From Sphingomonas sp. PP-CE-1A-559 (GTDB lineage: Bacteria; Pseudomonadota; Alphaproteobacteria; Sphingomonadales; Sphingomonadaceae), in the NCBI RefSeq assembly GCF_004340965.1, contig NZ_SLYA01000002.1:186001-250000 (forward strand): a stretch of DNA of 64,000 nucleotides, in the 5' to 3' direction. The position numbers and the translations under genes are program-made. Shown one piece after another: positions 32,360 through 41,269 of the stretch. The notes below the pieces were generated by a model, which saw only the letters and a list, made by a program, of their open reading frames with translations, did no database searches and was not told where the DNA came from. The number at the start of each line of letters is the position of its first letter. Position 1 is the first letter of the stretch.

Positions 32360-33052
32360 ATGTCGAGCGGATTACTGGCCTATCTGGATTCGATCCGCGC
32401 CCGCGATCCCGCCCCGCATTCGCGCGCCGAAATCATGCTGTACCCCGGCGTCTGGGCGCTCGGCTATCACCGCATCGCGCACCGCCTGTACAAGGCGAAG
32501 CTCTATTTCCTCGCGCGCTGCGTCAACCATTGGTCGCGCTTCACGACCGCAATCGACATCCATCCGGGCGCGACGATCGGCCGCAATTTCTTCATCGACC
32601 ACGGCTTCGTCGTGATCGGCGAGACCGCGGAGATCGGTGACGACGTCACGATCTACCAGTGCGTCACGCTCGGTGGCACCAGCCCCGACAACGGCGTGCA
32701 GGGCAAGCGCCACCCGACCATCTCCGATGGCGCGATCATCGGCTCGGGCGCGCAGGTGCTGGGCCCGATCACGCTCGGCAAGCGCTCGCGCGTCGGCGCC
32801 AACGCAGTCGTCACGCGCGACGTGCCGGCGGGCACGACGGTGGTTGGCATCCCCGCTCGCGCGACGACGATCGAGGGCGGCAACGCGCCCGAGGTGCCTC
32901 GCTTCGTGCCCTATGGTACGCCGTGCAGCGAGATGTTCGACCCCGCGACGCAGAAAATGGAGATCATGCGCTGCGAACTGGAGACGATGCGCAAGCGGCT
33001 CGACGCGCTGCTCGCCGACGAGCATCCAGAGGACCGTCGCGACCGCGCATGA
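32360..33052 (+). CDS. cysE: Serine O-acetyltransferase (EpsC type)
   Basis: Acetylates serine with acetyl-CoA, the first step to cysteine. The 230-residue EpsC-type length lacks the long N-terminal domain of enterobacterial CysE. The left-handed beta-helix hexapeptides run from [20 protein letters not shown] through [15 protein letters not shown] to [27 protein letters not shown] lies 7 bases before the ATG. A short DUF2794 gene follows 13 bases downstream. Confidence 0.9.
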   Translation: MSSGLLAYLDSIRARDPAPHSRAEIMLYPGVWALGYHRIAHRLYKAKLYFLARCVNHWSRFTTAIDIHPGATIGRNFFIDHGFVVIGETAEIGDDVTIYQCVTLGGTSPDNGVQGKRHPTISDGAIIGSGAQVLGPITLGKRSRVGANAVVTRDVPAGTTVVGIPARATTIEGGNAPEVPRFVPYGTPCSEMFDPATQKMEIMRCELETMRKRLDALLADEHPEDRRDRA

Positions 33053-33065
33053 TGGTGAGTCACTG

Positions 33066-33404
33066 ATGGGCGTCGTACCTTTTCCCACACCGTCCAAGGC
33101 GACACAGGTCGGCTTCGAACGCCTCGAACTGAATCGGATCCTCGATCTCTACGGCCGGATGGTCGCAGCGGGCCATTGGCGCGACTATGCGATCGATCTC
33201 GGCAAGGACGCGGCAGTGTTCGCTGCCTTCCGTCGCGCCGCAGAACGGCCTGAATTCCGGATCGAGAAGCGCCCGGCACTGCGCAACAAGCAGGGGATGT
33301 GGGCGCTGATCGGCGAGGGCGGCGCGGTGGTGAAGCGCGGGCATGAACTGGGCCCGGTGCTGGCCCCGGTCGAGCGCCGTTTCATGAAGTTGGTCGAGGA
33401 TTAA
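33066..33404 (+). CDS. DUF2794 family protein
   Basis: A 112-residue protein conserved in alphaproteobacteria as DUF2794; function unknown. The conserved core is FERLELNRILDLYGRMVAAG followed by WRDYAIDLGKDAAVFAAFRR and IEKRPALRNKQGMWALIGEG. It follows cysE with only 13 bases between stop and start, so they are co-transcribed. The stop is followed by a family E repeat before a convergent gene. Confidence 0.85.
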   Translation: MGVVPFPTPSKATQVGFERLELNRILDLYGRMVAAGHWRDYAIDLGKDAAVFAAFRRAAERPEFRIEKRPALRNKQGMWALIGEGGAVVKRGHELGPVLAPVERRFMKLVED

Positions 33405-33415
33405 GCGTAAGTCCC

Positions 33416-33539
33416 AATCCTCCCCCGCAAGGGGGAGGTGGCAGGCGCTTGCCTGACGGAGGGGGAGGACGCGACAACCGCTGCTCCGTGTCCTCCCCCT
33501 CCGTCGCTTCGCGCCACCTCATCCTTGCGGGGGAGGATT
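33416..33539. repeat. Family E inverted repeat, copy 1
   Basis: Outer arms AATCCTCCCCCGCAAGGGGG and the reverse complement near 33520-33539; inner arms CGGAGGGGGAGGAC and GTCCTCCCCCTCCG also pair. A second copy lies at 38649-38774. It separates two convergent genes. Confidence 0.75.
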
Positions 33540-33568
33540 ATTCGGCACGCTGTCAGCGTAGCGTCAGA

Positions 33569-36496
33569 TCAAAGCCCCCATGACAGCCGGACATACCCGA
33601 ACTGCCCCGGCACGTCGTACGTGCTCGGATCGTAGTTCGGCCCGGTGCAGCTGAAGCACGCCGGCGGGTCTTGGTTGAACACGTTGTTCACGCCGACCGT
33701 CAGCCCCAAGCGATTCTCCAGCCAGCCCGGCGACAGCGTAACCTGCACGTCGCCGTAGAAGGTGTTGTCGAGTGTCTTGCCGTCCGCTTCCTTCACGCTC
33801 TTGATATAGCGACCGGTGAACGAGGCGCGCGCCAGGCCGATGTCCCAGTCGACGACCGCATTGCCCTTGAACTTCGGATAGGATTGCTCGGGCGACCCAC
33901 GCGTCGTACCCTGGTAATTGGTGGTGGTGAAGCCGACCGTCGCCGGGAAGCTTTCGGCGTATTTCAGCAGGATGTTGCCGTTGAGCGAAAGCCCGAACGT
34001 CCCGGCCGAGGTCTGCGGCGAGCGATAGACCGCTGTCACGTCGACGCCGCGGGTGCGGATGCCGCCGATGTTCTGCAACTGCGCGTCGATGCGCGAGATG
34101 ATCCCGTTGGGCGTGCGGGAGATCGCCGCGCAGCTGAGTGCGTCCGCCACCTGCGAGCAGCGGCTGAGTGTCAGCGTCGCGTCGGTCGCCGCGATCGCGT
34201 CGTCGACCTTGATGTCGTAATAATTGCCTTCGATGCTCAACTGGCTGGCGATCCCGCTGGTCCGTGCCCAGCTCGGCGCATATACCGCGCCGAACAACCA
34301 TGTCCGCGACGTCTCGGGCTTCAACGCCTCATTGCCGCCGGTCAGCACGCTCAGCTGTCCGCCATTCGGCTCCTGATAGCTGCCGTTCGCGGGCACGCCG
34401 TTGGCGACGCAGTTGGCGCGGACGGTCGCGGACGACTGGAACGGCGATCCGGCGACGTTGGTGCAGGGATCGTCGATCGCGGCGTCGGACCGCGATGCCG
34501 CGCCGAACAGTTCGCCGATGCTCGGCGCGCGGAAGCCCTGTGCATAGGAGGCGCGCAACAGCAGGTCGCTGAACGGCTTCCACAGGCCGCTGCCGGTATA
34601 GGTCGTGTTGCTGCCGCTGATCGAATAGTTCGAATGCCGCACCGCGCCGCCGATCTCGAGCGACTGGATGAGCGGCGTATTGTGGATCAGCGGTACCCGC
34701 AGCTCGGCATAGACTTCGTCCGAGTTGAAGTGCCCACGCGCCGGTTGCGCTGGGATATCCGCGCCGAGCCCTGCGGTGATCAGCGGATCGGGCGTGAAGC
34801 TGCCATATTGGACACGGTGCTCATAGCCCGCGGCGAGACCAACGGCGCCGGCGGGAAGGTCGAACAGGTCGCCCGAGATATTGGCGGTATAGTCCTCCAG
34901 GCTCTGCGAACTGCGTGCACGCTCGTCGAACGCGATGAAGCCGAGCATCGCCGGTGTGACCGAGCCTGCACCGCCGAAGATGTTGAACGGTACGCATGCC
35001 CCGGTGCAGTTCGCGACCGGGCCCAGTGCCTGAGCCAGATTGGCCGCGTTGATGTTGCCGGTGAACAACTGCTTGGCATCGTTGAAGCCGAGGACCGCGT
35101 TGACGTCCCAGTAGAACTTATGGCTGCCGACGTTGAACGAACCGTCGAGCGTCGCGGTCGCCGACATCGTGTCGACGGTCTGCGAATAAGTGCGCTGCCC
35201 CGCTTCGACGAGGCGACGGCGAACCGTCGAGTAGTTCGCCGGACCATTGCCCGCGCCGCCCGCCGACAGCGTGTAGCCGAACGGATTATACGGGTTGGTG
35301 GCATCGACCGAGATAGTGTCGAGCAGGTTGCCGTTGCCAGCGTCCGGCCCGATCACCAGCGGCAGGAACGCTGCCTGGTTCTGCGAATTGCGTCGCGTGT
35401 AGTTCATCTTCACGCGCAGGTTCACGTTGTCGGTGAGTTCCTGCTTGGCGCTGACGAAAAAGCCGTAGCGCTCGGACGGGGTCAGGAAATAGTTGAACGG
35501 CGAGAAGTTGAAGCGGTCGGCGGAGGTGAACTCCTTGAAATCGCTGTTCGGGCCGGTCGGATTGGCGGCGTCGTAGCGTGGCCGCCCGAGGATGGGGGCG
35601 GACTTCAGCGTCAGGTTCCGGCCACCGACCTGGAAGAATCCGTTGGGGGTAGCGCCCGAACAGCCACCAATGACGTCCGAGCAACTTGTCTGGCCGGGGT
35701 TCGGAAACTGCGAGATCCTGCGATCGCGCGTGCTGACCGCCTCCTGCTTCACGTAGCTGCCGCCGAACACCACGCTCGTCCGCGGCGCCTGGATGCCGTA
35801 GCTGACGTTATAGTCCTGCGTATGGCCGTCGCCCTGGCGGAACGTGCCGAACTGCGCGGACGCTTTGAGGCCCTTTTGCTGCGATTTGGTGATGATGTTG
35901 ACGACGCCGGCCAGCGCGTCCGAGCCGTAGAGCGGCGACTGGCCTGACTGGAGGATTTCGATCCGCTCGATCGAGCCGACCTGGATCGTGTTGAGATCGA
36001 CGGTCGAGGGAATGCCGCTTGCCGATGCGCCGTTGACGAAGCGCAGGCCGTCGACCAGCACCAGCGTTCGCTTGGCCGTCAGATAACGCAGGTCGATCTC
36101 GGCCGACCCTGCACCGACGCCGCCGCCGTCGGGCGGATTGCCGATGTTACCCGAATTGTTGACCTTCGAATTGAGCCCGCCGGCCGCGCTTGGCAGCCGC
36201 TGGAGGACGTCGGCGACCGACGAAAGCCCGGTGCGCTGGATCGACTGCGCATCGACCGTGACGACGGGGGAGGGCTGGTCCAGTGGACTGCGGCGAATGC
36301 GCGATCCGGTCACGACGATCTCATCTCCGCCAGCCTGGTCTACGGATGGGTCGGCAGCCTGCACGCCCTCGGCGGCCGGTGTCGTCACAGCTTGTGCGAA
36401 GGCCGGCATCGCTGCGAGCATCGCCACCAATGCCAACCCGCTGGCGCCGGCATATTTGCTCGCGCCCGTGAACGTCTTGATCCCACGCTTCAACAT
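33569..36496 (-). CDS. TonB-dependent outer membrane receptor
   Basis: A 975-residue receptor with a signal peptide (cleavage near FAQ/A), a TonB-box-like DEIVVTGSRIRRSPLDQPSP, a plug domain (VADVLQRLPSAAGG) and a long 22-strand barrel. The barrel holds five close cysteine pairs (CSDVIGGC, CTGAC, CTNV...ANC, CSQVADALSC and CFSC), which suggests disulfide-pinned outer loops. It ends RLSWGL instead of the usual terminal Phe. The substrate is unknown; the family in sphingomonads often takes up plant polymers or peptides. AAGGGG precedes the ATG at 36496. No adjacent hydrolase or transporter fixes the substrate. Confidence 0.88.
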   Translation of the reverse strand: MLKRGIKTFTGASKYAGASGLALVAMLAAMPAFAQAVTTPAAEGVQAADPSVDQAGGDEIVVTGSRIRRSPLDQPSPVVTVDAQSIQRTGLSSVADVLQRLPSAAGGLNSKVNNSGNIGNPPDGGGVGAGSAEIDLRYLTAKRTLVLVDGLRFVNGASASGIPSTVDLNTIQVGSIERIEILQSGQSPLYGSDALAGVVNIITKSQQKGLKASAQFGTFRQGDGHTQDYNVSYGIQAPRTSVVFGGSYVKQEAVSTRDRRISQFPNPGQTSCSDVIGGCSGATPNGFFQVGGRNLTLKSAPILGRPRYDAANPTGPNSDFKEFTSADRFNFSPFNYFLTPSERYGFFVSAKQELTDNVNLRVKMNYTRRNSQNQAAFLPLVIGPDAGNGNLLDTISVDATNPYNPFGYTLSAGGAGNGPANYSTVRRRLVEAGQRTYSQTVDTMSATATLDGSFNVGSHKFYWDVNAVLGFNDAKQLFTGNINAANLAQALGPVANCTGACVPFNIFGGAGSVTPAMLGFIAFDERARSSQSLEDYTANISGDLFDLPAGAVGLAAGYEHRVQYGSFTPDPLITAGLGADIPAQPARGHFNSDEVYAELRVPLIHNTPLIQSLEIGGAVRHSNYSISGSNTTYTGSGLWKPFSDLLLRASYAQGFRAPSIGELFGAASRSDAAIDDPCTNVAGSPFQSSATVRANCVANGVPANGSYQEPNGGQLSVLTGGNEALKPETSRTWLFGAVYAPSWARTSGIASQLSIEGNYYDIKVDDAIAATDATLTLSRCSQVADALSCAAISRTPNGIISRIDAQLQNIGGIRTRGVDVTAVYRSPQTSAGTFGLSLNGNILLKYAESFPATVGFTTTNYQGTTRGSPEQSYPKFKGNAVVDWDIGLARASFTGRYIKSVKEADGKTLDNTFYGDVQVTLSPGWLENRLGLTVGVNNVFNQDPPACFSCTGPNYDPSTYDVPGQFGYVRLSWGL

Positions 36497-36620
36497 TTTT
36501 CCCCTTGTCCGCGCCCCAGCAAACATCCGCTCTCTTATCTTATGTGTGCGAATGATGGCTCAGGGGCGTAACGAAGCAAGGGAAGATTGCGTGATGCGAC
36601 AATTTTGTTGCGATATGTGT

Positions 36621-36648
36621 CCTGCGTGTTGCGCGCAGGACACGCAGG
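36621..36648. terminator. Inverted repeat just after pncB
   Basis: CCTGCGTGT and ACACGCAGG form a perfect 9-bp stem, starting 4 bases beyond the pncB stop codon. No U tract follows on the reverse strand, so termination is uncertain. Confidence 0.35.
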
Positions 36649-36651
36649 TGA

Positions 36652-37956
36652 TCAGACTAAAACGGGTGCCGCGGCGCGATCCGCTTCCCCAAACACACGC
36701 AGATACCGCGCGATCTCCGTGGGTTCGCCCGTCGCCTTCGCCGGATTGTCGGACAGTTTTACCGCCGGCCGGCCATTCGCTTCGATTACCTTGCAGACCA
36801 GCGAGATCGGCTCCAGCGCCGCCGCGCCATCGGGATCGCAGCCGCGGAAGTCGTTGGTCAGGTTGGTCCCCCAGCCAAAGCTCATCCGCACGCGGCCGTG
36901 AAAATGGCGATACGTCTGTTCGATCGTGTCGATGTCCATCCCGTCGGAGAAGATCAGCAGCTTGGTCTTCGGATCGACGCCCTGCTCCTCCCACCAGCGG
37001 ATGATCTGCTCGCCGCCCGCGATCGGCGGCGCGCTGTCGGGACGGAAGCCGGTCCACTCCGCCAGCCAGTGCGGGGCGTTGCGCAGGAACGCGGTCGTCC
37101 CGAACGCGTCGGGGAGGGCAATCAACAGATTGCCGTTATAATGTTGCCGCCAATGCTCGAGCACGCGGTACGGCGCTTCGGCCAGCTCGGCGTCGCTGTC
37201 GGCCAGCGCGGCGGTCACCATCGGCAGTTCGTGCGCGTTAGTGCCGATCGCCTCCAGGTCGGCGTCCATCGCGAGCAGCACGTTCGAGGTGCCGATGAAG
37301 CGGTCGCCAAGCCCTTCCTTCAGCGCTTCGACGCACCAGCGCTGCCACAGGAACCCGTGCCGCCGCCGCGTGCCGAAGTCCGACAGCACGAGGTCGGGCA
37401 GTTCGCGCAGCCGCTCGACCTTCTCCCACAGTTTCGCCTTGGCGCGTGCGTAGACGATGTCGAGCGCGAACCGGCCGCGATCACGCAGCGCGGCGCGCGA
37501 CTTCAGCTCGTTGATGATGGTCAGTGCAGGGATCTCCCACATCGTCGTGTGAGCCCACGGGCCCTCGAAATGCAGTTCATACTGCCCGTCGACCTTCCGC
37601 AGGTCGTAGGCAGGCAACTGGAACTCGGCGAGCCACGCGAGGAACTCGGGCCCGAACATCTTCTGTCTACCGTAGAAGCTGTTGCCGGCGAGCCAGATCA
37701 GCTCCTTCTTCGCGAACCGCAGCGTCCGCGCGTGATCGAGCTGCGCGCGCAGTTCGGCCTCGTCGACGATCTCCGCCAGCCGCACCGTCTTCGTCCGGTT
37801 GATCAGCGCGAAAGTGGCGCTGACGTCGGGATACACCTGCCGGATCATCTGCAGCATCAGCAGCTTGTAGAAATCGGTATCGAGCAGGCTGCGCACGATC
37901 GGATCGAGCCGGAAATTGTGATTGTACGTCCGGGTGGCGATATCGGTCACGGCCAT
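36652..37956 (-). CDS. pncB: Nicotinate phosphoribosyltransferase
   Basis: Joins nicotinate and phosphoribosyl pyrophosphate to form nicotinate mononucleotide in NAD salvage. The 434-residue length is right. Visible parts are [20 protein letters not shown] at the N-terminus, [20 protein letters not shown] and [12 protein letters not shown] in the barrel, and [20 protein letters not shown] toward the C-terminus. The ATG at 37956 has AGGAG 9 bases upstream; an ATG at 37962 is too close to it. It is divergent from a nicotinamidase gene, its metabolic partner. Confidence 0.92.
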   Translation of the reverse strand: MAVTDIATRTYNHNFRLDPIVRSLLDTDFYKLLMLQMIRQVYPDVSATFALINRTKTVRLAEIVDEAELRAQLDHARTLRFAKKELIWLAGNSFYGRQKMFGPEFLAWLAEFQLPAYDLRKVDGQYELHFEGPWAHTTMWEIPALTIINELKSRAALRDRGRFALDIVYARAKAKLWEKVERLRELPDLVLSDFGTRRRHGFLWQRWCVEALKEGLGDRFIGTSNVLLAMDADLEAIGTNAHELPMVTAALADSDAELAEAPYRVLEHWRQHYNGNLLIALPDAFGTTAFLRNAPHWLAEWTGFRPDSAPPIAGGEQIIRWWEEQGVDPKTKLLIFSDGMDIDTIEQTYRHFHGRVRMSFGWGTNLTNDFRGCDPDGAAALEPISLVCKVIEANGRPAVKLSDNPAKATGEPTEIARYLRVFGEADRAAAPVLV

Positions 37957-38038
37957 GCGCATGGGCTCCTGCGTTGCGTAGGGGCCGGGTGTCCGAGAAG
38001 ACGCGTTTGTGTCAAGCAGTGGGCAAAGGAGACGGGCG

Positions 38039-38626
38039 ATGACGCGGTTCGTGGTCGTGGTGGATACGCAGTGGGATTTCATGGCGGGCGAGGGCGCGCT
38101 GAGCGTGGCGGGGGCGGAAGAGTTGGTCGCGCCGATGCAGGCGTGGCTGTCGGCTCTCACGCCTGACGAGGTTGCCGGCGTCCTGTTCACGTTCGACACG
38201 CATTTCGTCGAGACCTACGCCGCGTCTCCCGAGGCGCAGATGTTTCCGATCCACTGCGTGCGGGGCACGAAAGGGTGGGGCAACATGCTCGACGTCGCGT
38301 CGGTCGACCCGGCGATCCCGGCGTGGCGGATCGAGAAGGGCGTGTTCGACATGTGGGCCGAGCCGGGTCTGGTGATCGAGGATGCGCGGAATGCCGAGCG
38401 GCCGACTATTGAGCGCGAGGCTTTCTTCTCGGCGTTGGCGGCAAGTGGCGTTACGGAGGTCACGGTGATCGGTGTCGCGGCGGATTACTGCGTCCGCTGG
38501 GCCGTTGAAGGCCTGCTCGCGCGGGGTTTCGTGGTGACCGTGCCGGCGGGCCTCACGCGCGGTATCGAGCGACAGATCGACGCGGTTGCGGGCGAGAATT
38601 TTGCCGGCAAGATACTCGTCGTCTGA
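38039..38626 (+). CDS. pncA: Nicotinamidase-type isochorismatase-fold hydrolase
   Basis: A 195-residue cysteine hydrolase of the isochorismatase fold. The triad is visible: Asp9 in VVDTQWDF, Lys in RIEKGVFD and Cys151 in [12 protein letters not shown]. In this family with a neighbouring pncB, deamidation of nicotinamide to nicotinate is the likely reaction. The FDTHF motif supplies a metal ligand. AAAGGAG lies 8 bases before the ATG. Confidence 0.85.
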   Translation: MTRFVVVVDTQWDFMAGEGALSVAGAEELVAPMQAWLSALTPDEVAGVLFTFDTHFVETYAASPEAQMFPIHCVRGTKGWGNMLDVASVDPAIPAWRIEKGVFDMWAEPGLVIEDARNAERPTIEREAFFSALAASGVTEVTVIGVAADYCVRWAVEGLLARGFVVTVPAGLTRGIERQIDAVAGENFAGKILVV

Positions 38627-38648
38627 CCTGATGTAGCGCTGGGCGAAC

Positions 38649-38774
38649 GATCCTCCCCCGCCAGGGGGAGGTGGCACCGAAGGTGACGGAGGGGAGGTAA
38701 GAGCAAACTGTCGCTCCGTGTCCTCCCCCTCCGTCTGACAAGTCTCTGCCACCTCCCCCTAGCGGGGGAGGATC
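38649..38774. repeat. Family E inverted repeat, copy 2
   Basis: GATCCTCCCCC and GGGGGAGGATC are the outer arms; inner GACGGAGGGGAGG pairs with CCTCCCCCTCCGTC. It lies between the convergent pncA and GH130 genes. Confidence 0.75.
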
Positions 38775-38785
38775 AGCGAGGGCCT

Positions 38786-40081
38786 TCACGCCATCGCCGC
38801 AAGCAGCCGCCCGACATCCACCGTCGCGAACGAGGCGAAATTGTCCGCCACGCCGAACGGTAGCAACAGCGTGCGATCATGGACGATTCCGCCGCAGCTA
38901 TACACGACGTTCGGCACATAACCGTCACGCTCGGCCGGGCTCGGCACGATCAGCGGATCAGTCATCCGCGCGAGCAATTTGGTCGGGTCGGCCTTGTCGA
39001 GCAGGCATGCGCCGATGCAATAATTGCGGACGCTGCCGACGCCGTGGGTCAGCACCAGCCAGCCTTCGTCGATCTCGATCGGGGATCCGCAATTGCCCAT
39101 CTGGATGAACTCCCATGGCCATTTCGGCTCGACGATCCTGGTGCCGCCGTCCCAGGTCAGCAGGTCGTCCGAGGTCAGGTACCAGATATTCTCGTTGTCC
39201 TGCCGTCCGAGCATCGCATACTGTCCGCTGATCTTACGCGGGAACAGCGCCATGCCCTTGGTCGCCGAGACCGCGCCGCGCATCGGCTGCATCTCGAACG
39301 TCTTGAAGTCCTCGCCGCGCAGCAGTTCGCACCGCGCTTCCGAGCCGCTGAACGCGGTATAGGTGCCGAGATACTGCACCTTGCCAGCGTCCTCGAAACG
39401 GACGAGCCGCAGGTCCTCGATCCCCTGGTGCTGGCTCGGCAGGATCGGAAAGATCACCGTCTCCGACAATTCGCGACTGCCACCGCATTCCAGCCGGGTG
39501 GGACCGCCATCGGTTGCGCCCTGATCGGTCGGTGTGACCCGCGGTGGCACCGCGGTCTGGCTCGCGGGATCGACCGAGAAACCGTCGTCGGGCGACCAGC
39601 TCCCGGTGCGGAACGTGACCGACGAGACATGGCCTTCGCCGATGCCGCGTAGCGACAGGATGAAGCACAGGCCGCCCTCGGGTGCCTTGGCCTGGTCGGG
39701 GTCGAGGACCATGCTCGGATTGAACAGCGCGGCGGCCTCGAACGAATATTCGCCGCTGAGATACGCGCCGATCAGCAGTTTCTGGTCGGTGTCGATCTCG
39801 CGCGGGTCCTTCAATACCGCCATGATCTCGCCGAACCGGTGCAGGAGAAGCTCGTCGACATCGCGGTGGCGTTCGTCGAGCGACTCCATCACGCGGCGAC
39901 GTTCGGCGCGGAGTTCGTCGGGCGACAACGACAGCACGCGGTCGATCACGCGGACGGCGCGGGGGTGGCCATCGACCTTGAACGCGCCGGGATATTCGAT
40001 GTTGAACGGCCGGATGACGGTCCGCGATGGGTCTGGCCGCAACTGGATATTGGAAAAGGCGACGAGTTCGGCTTCGGCCAT
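38786..40081 (-). CDS. Glycoside hydrolase family 130 protein (beta-mannoside phosphorylase-like)
   Basis: A five-bladed propeller of 431 residues matching GH130, whose members phosphorolyse or hydrolyse beta-mannosides. Recognisable parts are GIEDLRLVRFEDAGKVQYLG (holding the Asp that acts as catalytic residue in the family), FNPSMVLDPDQ and LLTWDGGTRIVEPKWPWEFI followed by GNCGSPIEIDEGWLVLTHGV. No signal peptide, so cytoplasmic. The ATG at 40081 has GGAG 6 bases upstream. No sugar transporter or mannan gene is adjacent, so the substrate is open. Confidence 0.83.
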   Translation of the reverse strand: MAEAELVAFSNIQLRPDPSRTVIRPFNIEYPGAFKVDGHPRAVRVIDRVLSLSPDELRAERRRVMESLDERHRDVDELLLHRFGEIMAVLKDPREIDTDQKLLIGAYLSGEYSFEAAALFNPSMVLDPDQAKAPEGGLCFILSLRGIGEGHVSSVTFRTGSWSPDDGFSVDPASQTAVPPRVTPTDQGATDGGPTRLECGGSRELSETVIFPILPSQHQGIEDLRLVRFEDAGKVQYLGTYTAFSGSEARCELLRGEDFKTFEMQPMRGAVSATKGMALFPRKISGQYAMLGRQDNENIWYLTSDDLLTWDGGTRIVEPKWPWEFIQMGNCGSPIEIDEGWLVLTHGVGSVRNYCIGACLLDKADPTKLLARMTDPLIVPSPAERDGYVPNVVYSCGGIVHDRTLLLPFGVADNFASFATVDVGRLLAAMA

Positions 40082-40281
40082 GGTCGGCTCCAAGTGACGC
40101 GCCGCCGTCGCGTCGAAACGGACGCCACGACACTGCGAGGGGTGCCCAGCACTGAACGCCGAAACCGCCGCCTTGGCTACATGAATTCCCCGTCACGCGC
40201 GGCTGCCGAAACACCGCGGAAAACTTCGTCTGTCACACCACCAGTTCGATCATTCGACGACCGGTGCACGAAGGAAGCGGT

Positions 40282-40458
40282 ATGCAAGCTCAACCATCAC
40301 GACCCGGCAATTGTGCGATCGGCCGCCACATGCCGCGATCCCGGCACCGCGACGTGAAGGGCGAGCCGATCCAGCGGTCCGCCTGCAGGTGTTGCGGCGC
40401 GGCGATCGTCAAGTCCGCGGTCAGTCGCCGCTGGATCGTGTCGGGCATGCTCGGCTGA
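40282..40458 (+). CDS. Small Cys/Arg-rich hypothetical protein (58 aa)
   Basis: An ATG at 40282 has AAGGAAG 6 bases upstream, and the 58-residue product ends in RSACRCCGAAIVKSAVSRRW and then IVSGMLG. The CxCCG could be part of a zinc knuckle, but only three cysteines cluster there with a fourth at NCAIG. The protein is very basic. No family is recognised. Confidence 0.45.
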   Translation: MQAQPSRPGNCAIGRHMPRSRHRDVKGEPIQRSACRCCGAAIVKSAVSRRWIVSGMLG

Positions 40459-40477
40459 TTAGACGTCGCCCTTAGCG

Positions 40478-41191
40478 TCAGCGGTCGCGACGTTCCGGAG
40501 GCGGGGCGGCCGGTTCGTCCGAGCCGTTCCGCCACGTCTCGCCGCCCGCGCGTGGCAGTTCGCCGCGGGTCAGCGTGCCGTCATGGTTCCGGTCGAGCGC
40601 GGCGAAGCGCGTTGCCGCAGCCTTGGCAAACTCGCCTGAATCGATGCCGCGGTTAAGGTTCGCATCGGCGGCGATTACCGGCTCCGGCAGGTCGAAGAAG
40701 CCGTAGCGCGCGGCGCCGATGCGTTCGTGGACGGTGGCGCCCTTCTTGCTGTCGCCGTTGCCGAACTGCATGCCCTGGCCGCCAGACCCGCCGCCACCTC
40801 GTCCGCGTCCGCCACGGCCTCGCTCGCCACCTTCGGACCTTGGCCCACGGCCGCCCGACGCCACGCGGATTTCCGGCACCATGACGTTCTCGTAATAGGC
40901 GATGTCGTCGGGATCGATCTCGCCGTCCTTGCGGCGATCGAGCACAGCGAAGAAGCGCGCGGCGTCATGCTGGAATTCGGCCATCGTGATCCGCCCGTCG
41001 CCATCGGTATCGGCGCCGGCAAACCACAGGTCCTGCGCCGCACCCGGCTTGAGTGAAGCGCGGAACGGTTCGCCCATCGGACTGATGAATAACTGGCCGC
41101 GGCCGCGAGCCGGACCGTGTCCGCCCTGAGGGTGCGGCTGAGCCGAGCATCCGGCCAGCGCGGCGGCGATGCCGAGGTAAAGGATACGCAT
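40478..41191 (-). CDS. EF-hand lipoprotein with Gly/Arg-rich insert
   Basis: A 237-residue lipoprotein (lipobox ALAGC, Cys15) with calcium-binding EF-hand loops: DTDGDGRITMAEF and DRNHDGTLTRGEL are canonical, DRRKDGEIDPDD and DANLNRGIDSGEF are degenerate. Between the two pairs lies a low-complexity Gly/Arg stretch (about residues 105-135, GERGRGGRGRGGGGSGGQ). GGGAG lies 7 bases before the ATG at 41191. It lies upstream of a convergent gene pair with no obvious partner. A calcium- or envelope-linked role is inferred from the domains. Confidence 0.8.
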   Translation of the reverse strand: MRILYLGIAAALAGCSAQPHPQGGHGPARGRGQLFISPMGEPFRASLKPGAAQDLWFAGADTDGDGRITMAEFQHDAARFFAVLDRRKDGEIDPDDIAYYENVMVPEIRVASGGRGPRSEGGERGRGGRGRGGGGSGGQGMQFGNGDSKKGATVHERIGAARYGFFDLPEPVIAADANLNRGIDSGEFAKAAATRFAALDRNHDGTLTRGELPRAGGETWRNGSDEPAAPPPERRDR

Positions 41192-41269
41192 GCAATCTCC
41201 CGAAATGCCGTGATATTCGTCTGACACGGCGATCGTTGCCGTGATGTTTGGGCTGACCGCTGGCGCAGT

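Noticed and set aside
28936..33539. Repeats considered as a CRISPR array
   Set aside because: They are single inverted repeats hundreds of bases apart between genes, not direct repeats with regular spacers.
33671..35947. Forward open frame of 758 codons opposite the TonB receptor
   Set aside because: No hydrophobic core or motif; the receptor on the other strand has signal peptide, plug and barrel.
36594..36700. Cysteine-rich forward frame beginning MRQFCCDMCPACC
   Set aside because: It overlaps the end of pncB and an inverted repeat, has no ribosome site and no continuation that looks like a protein.
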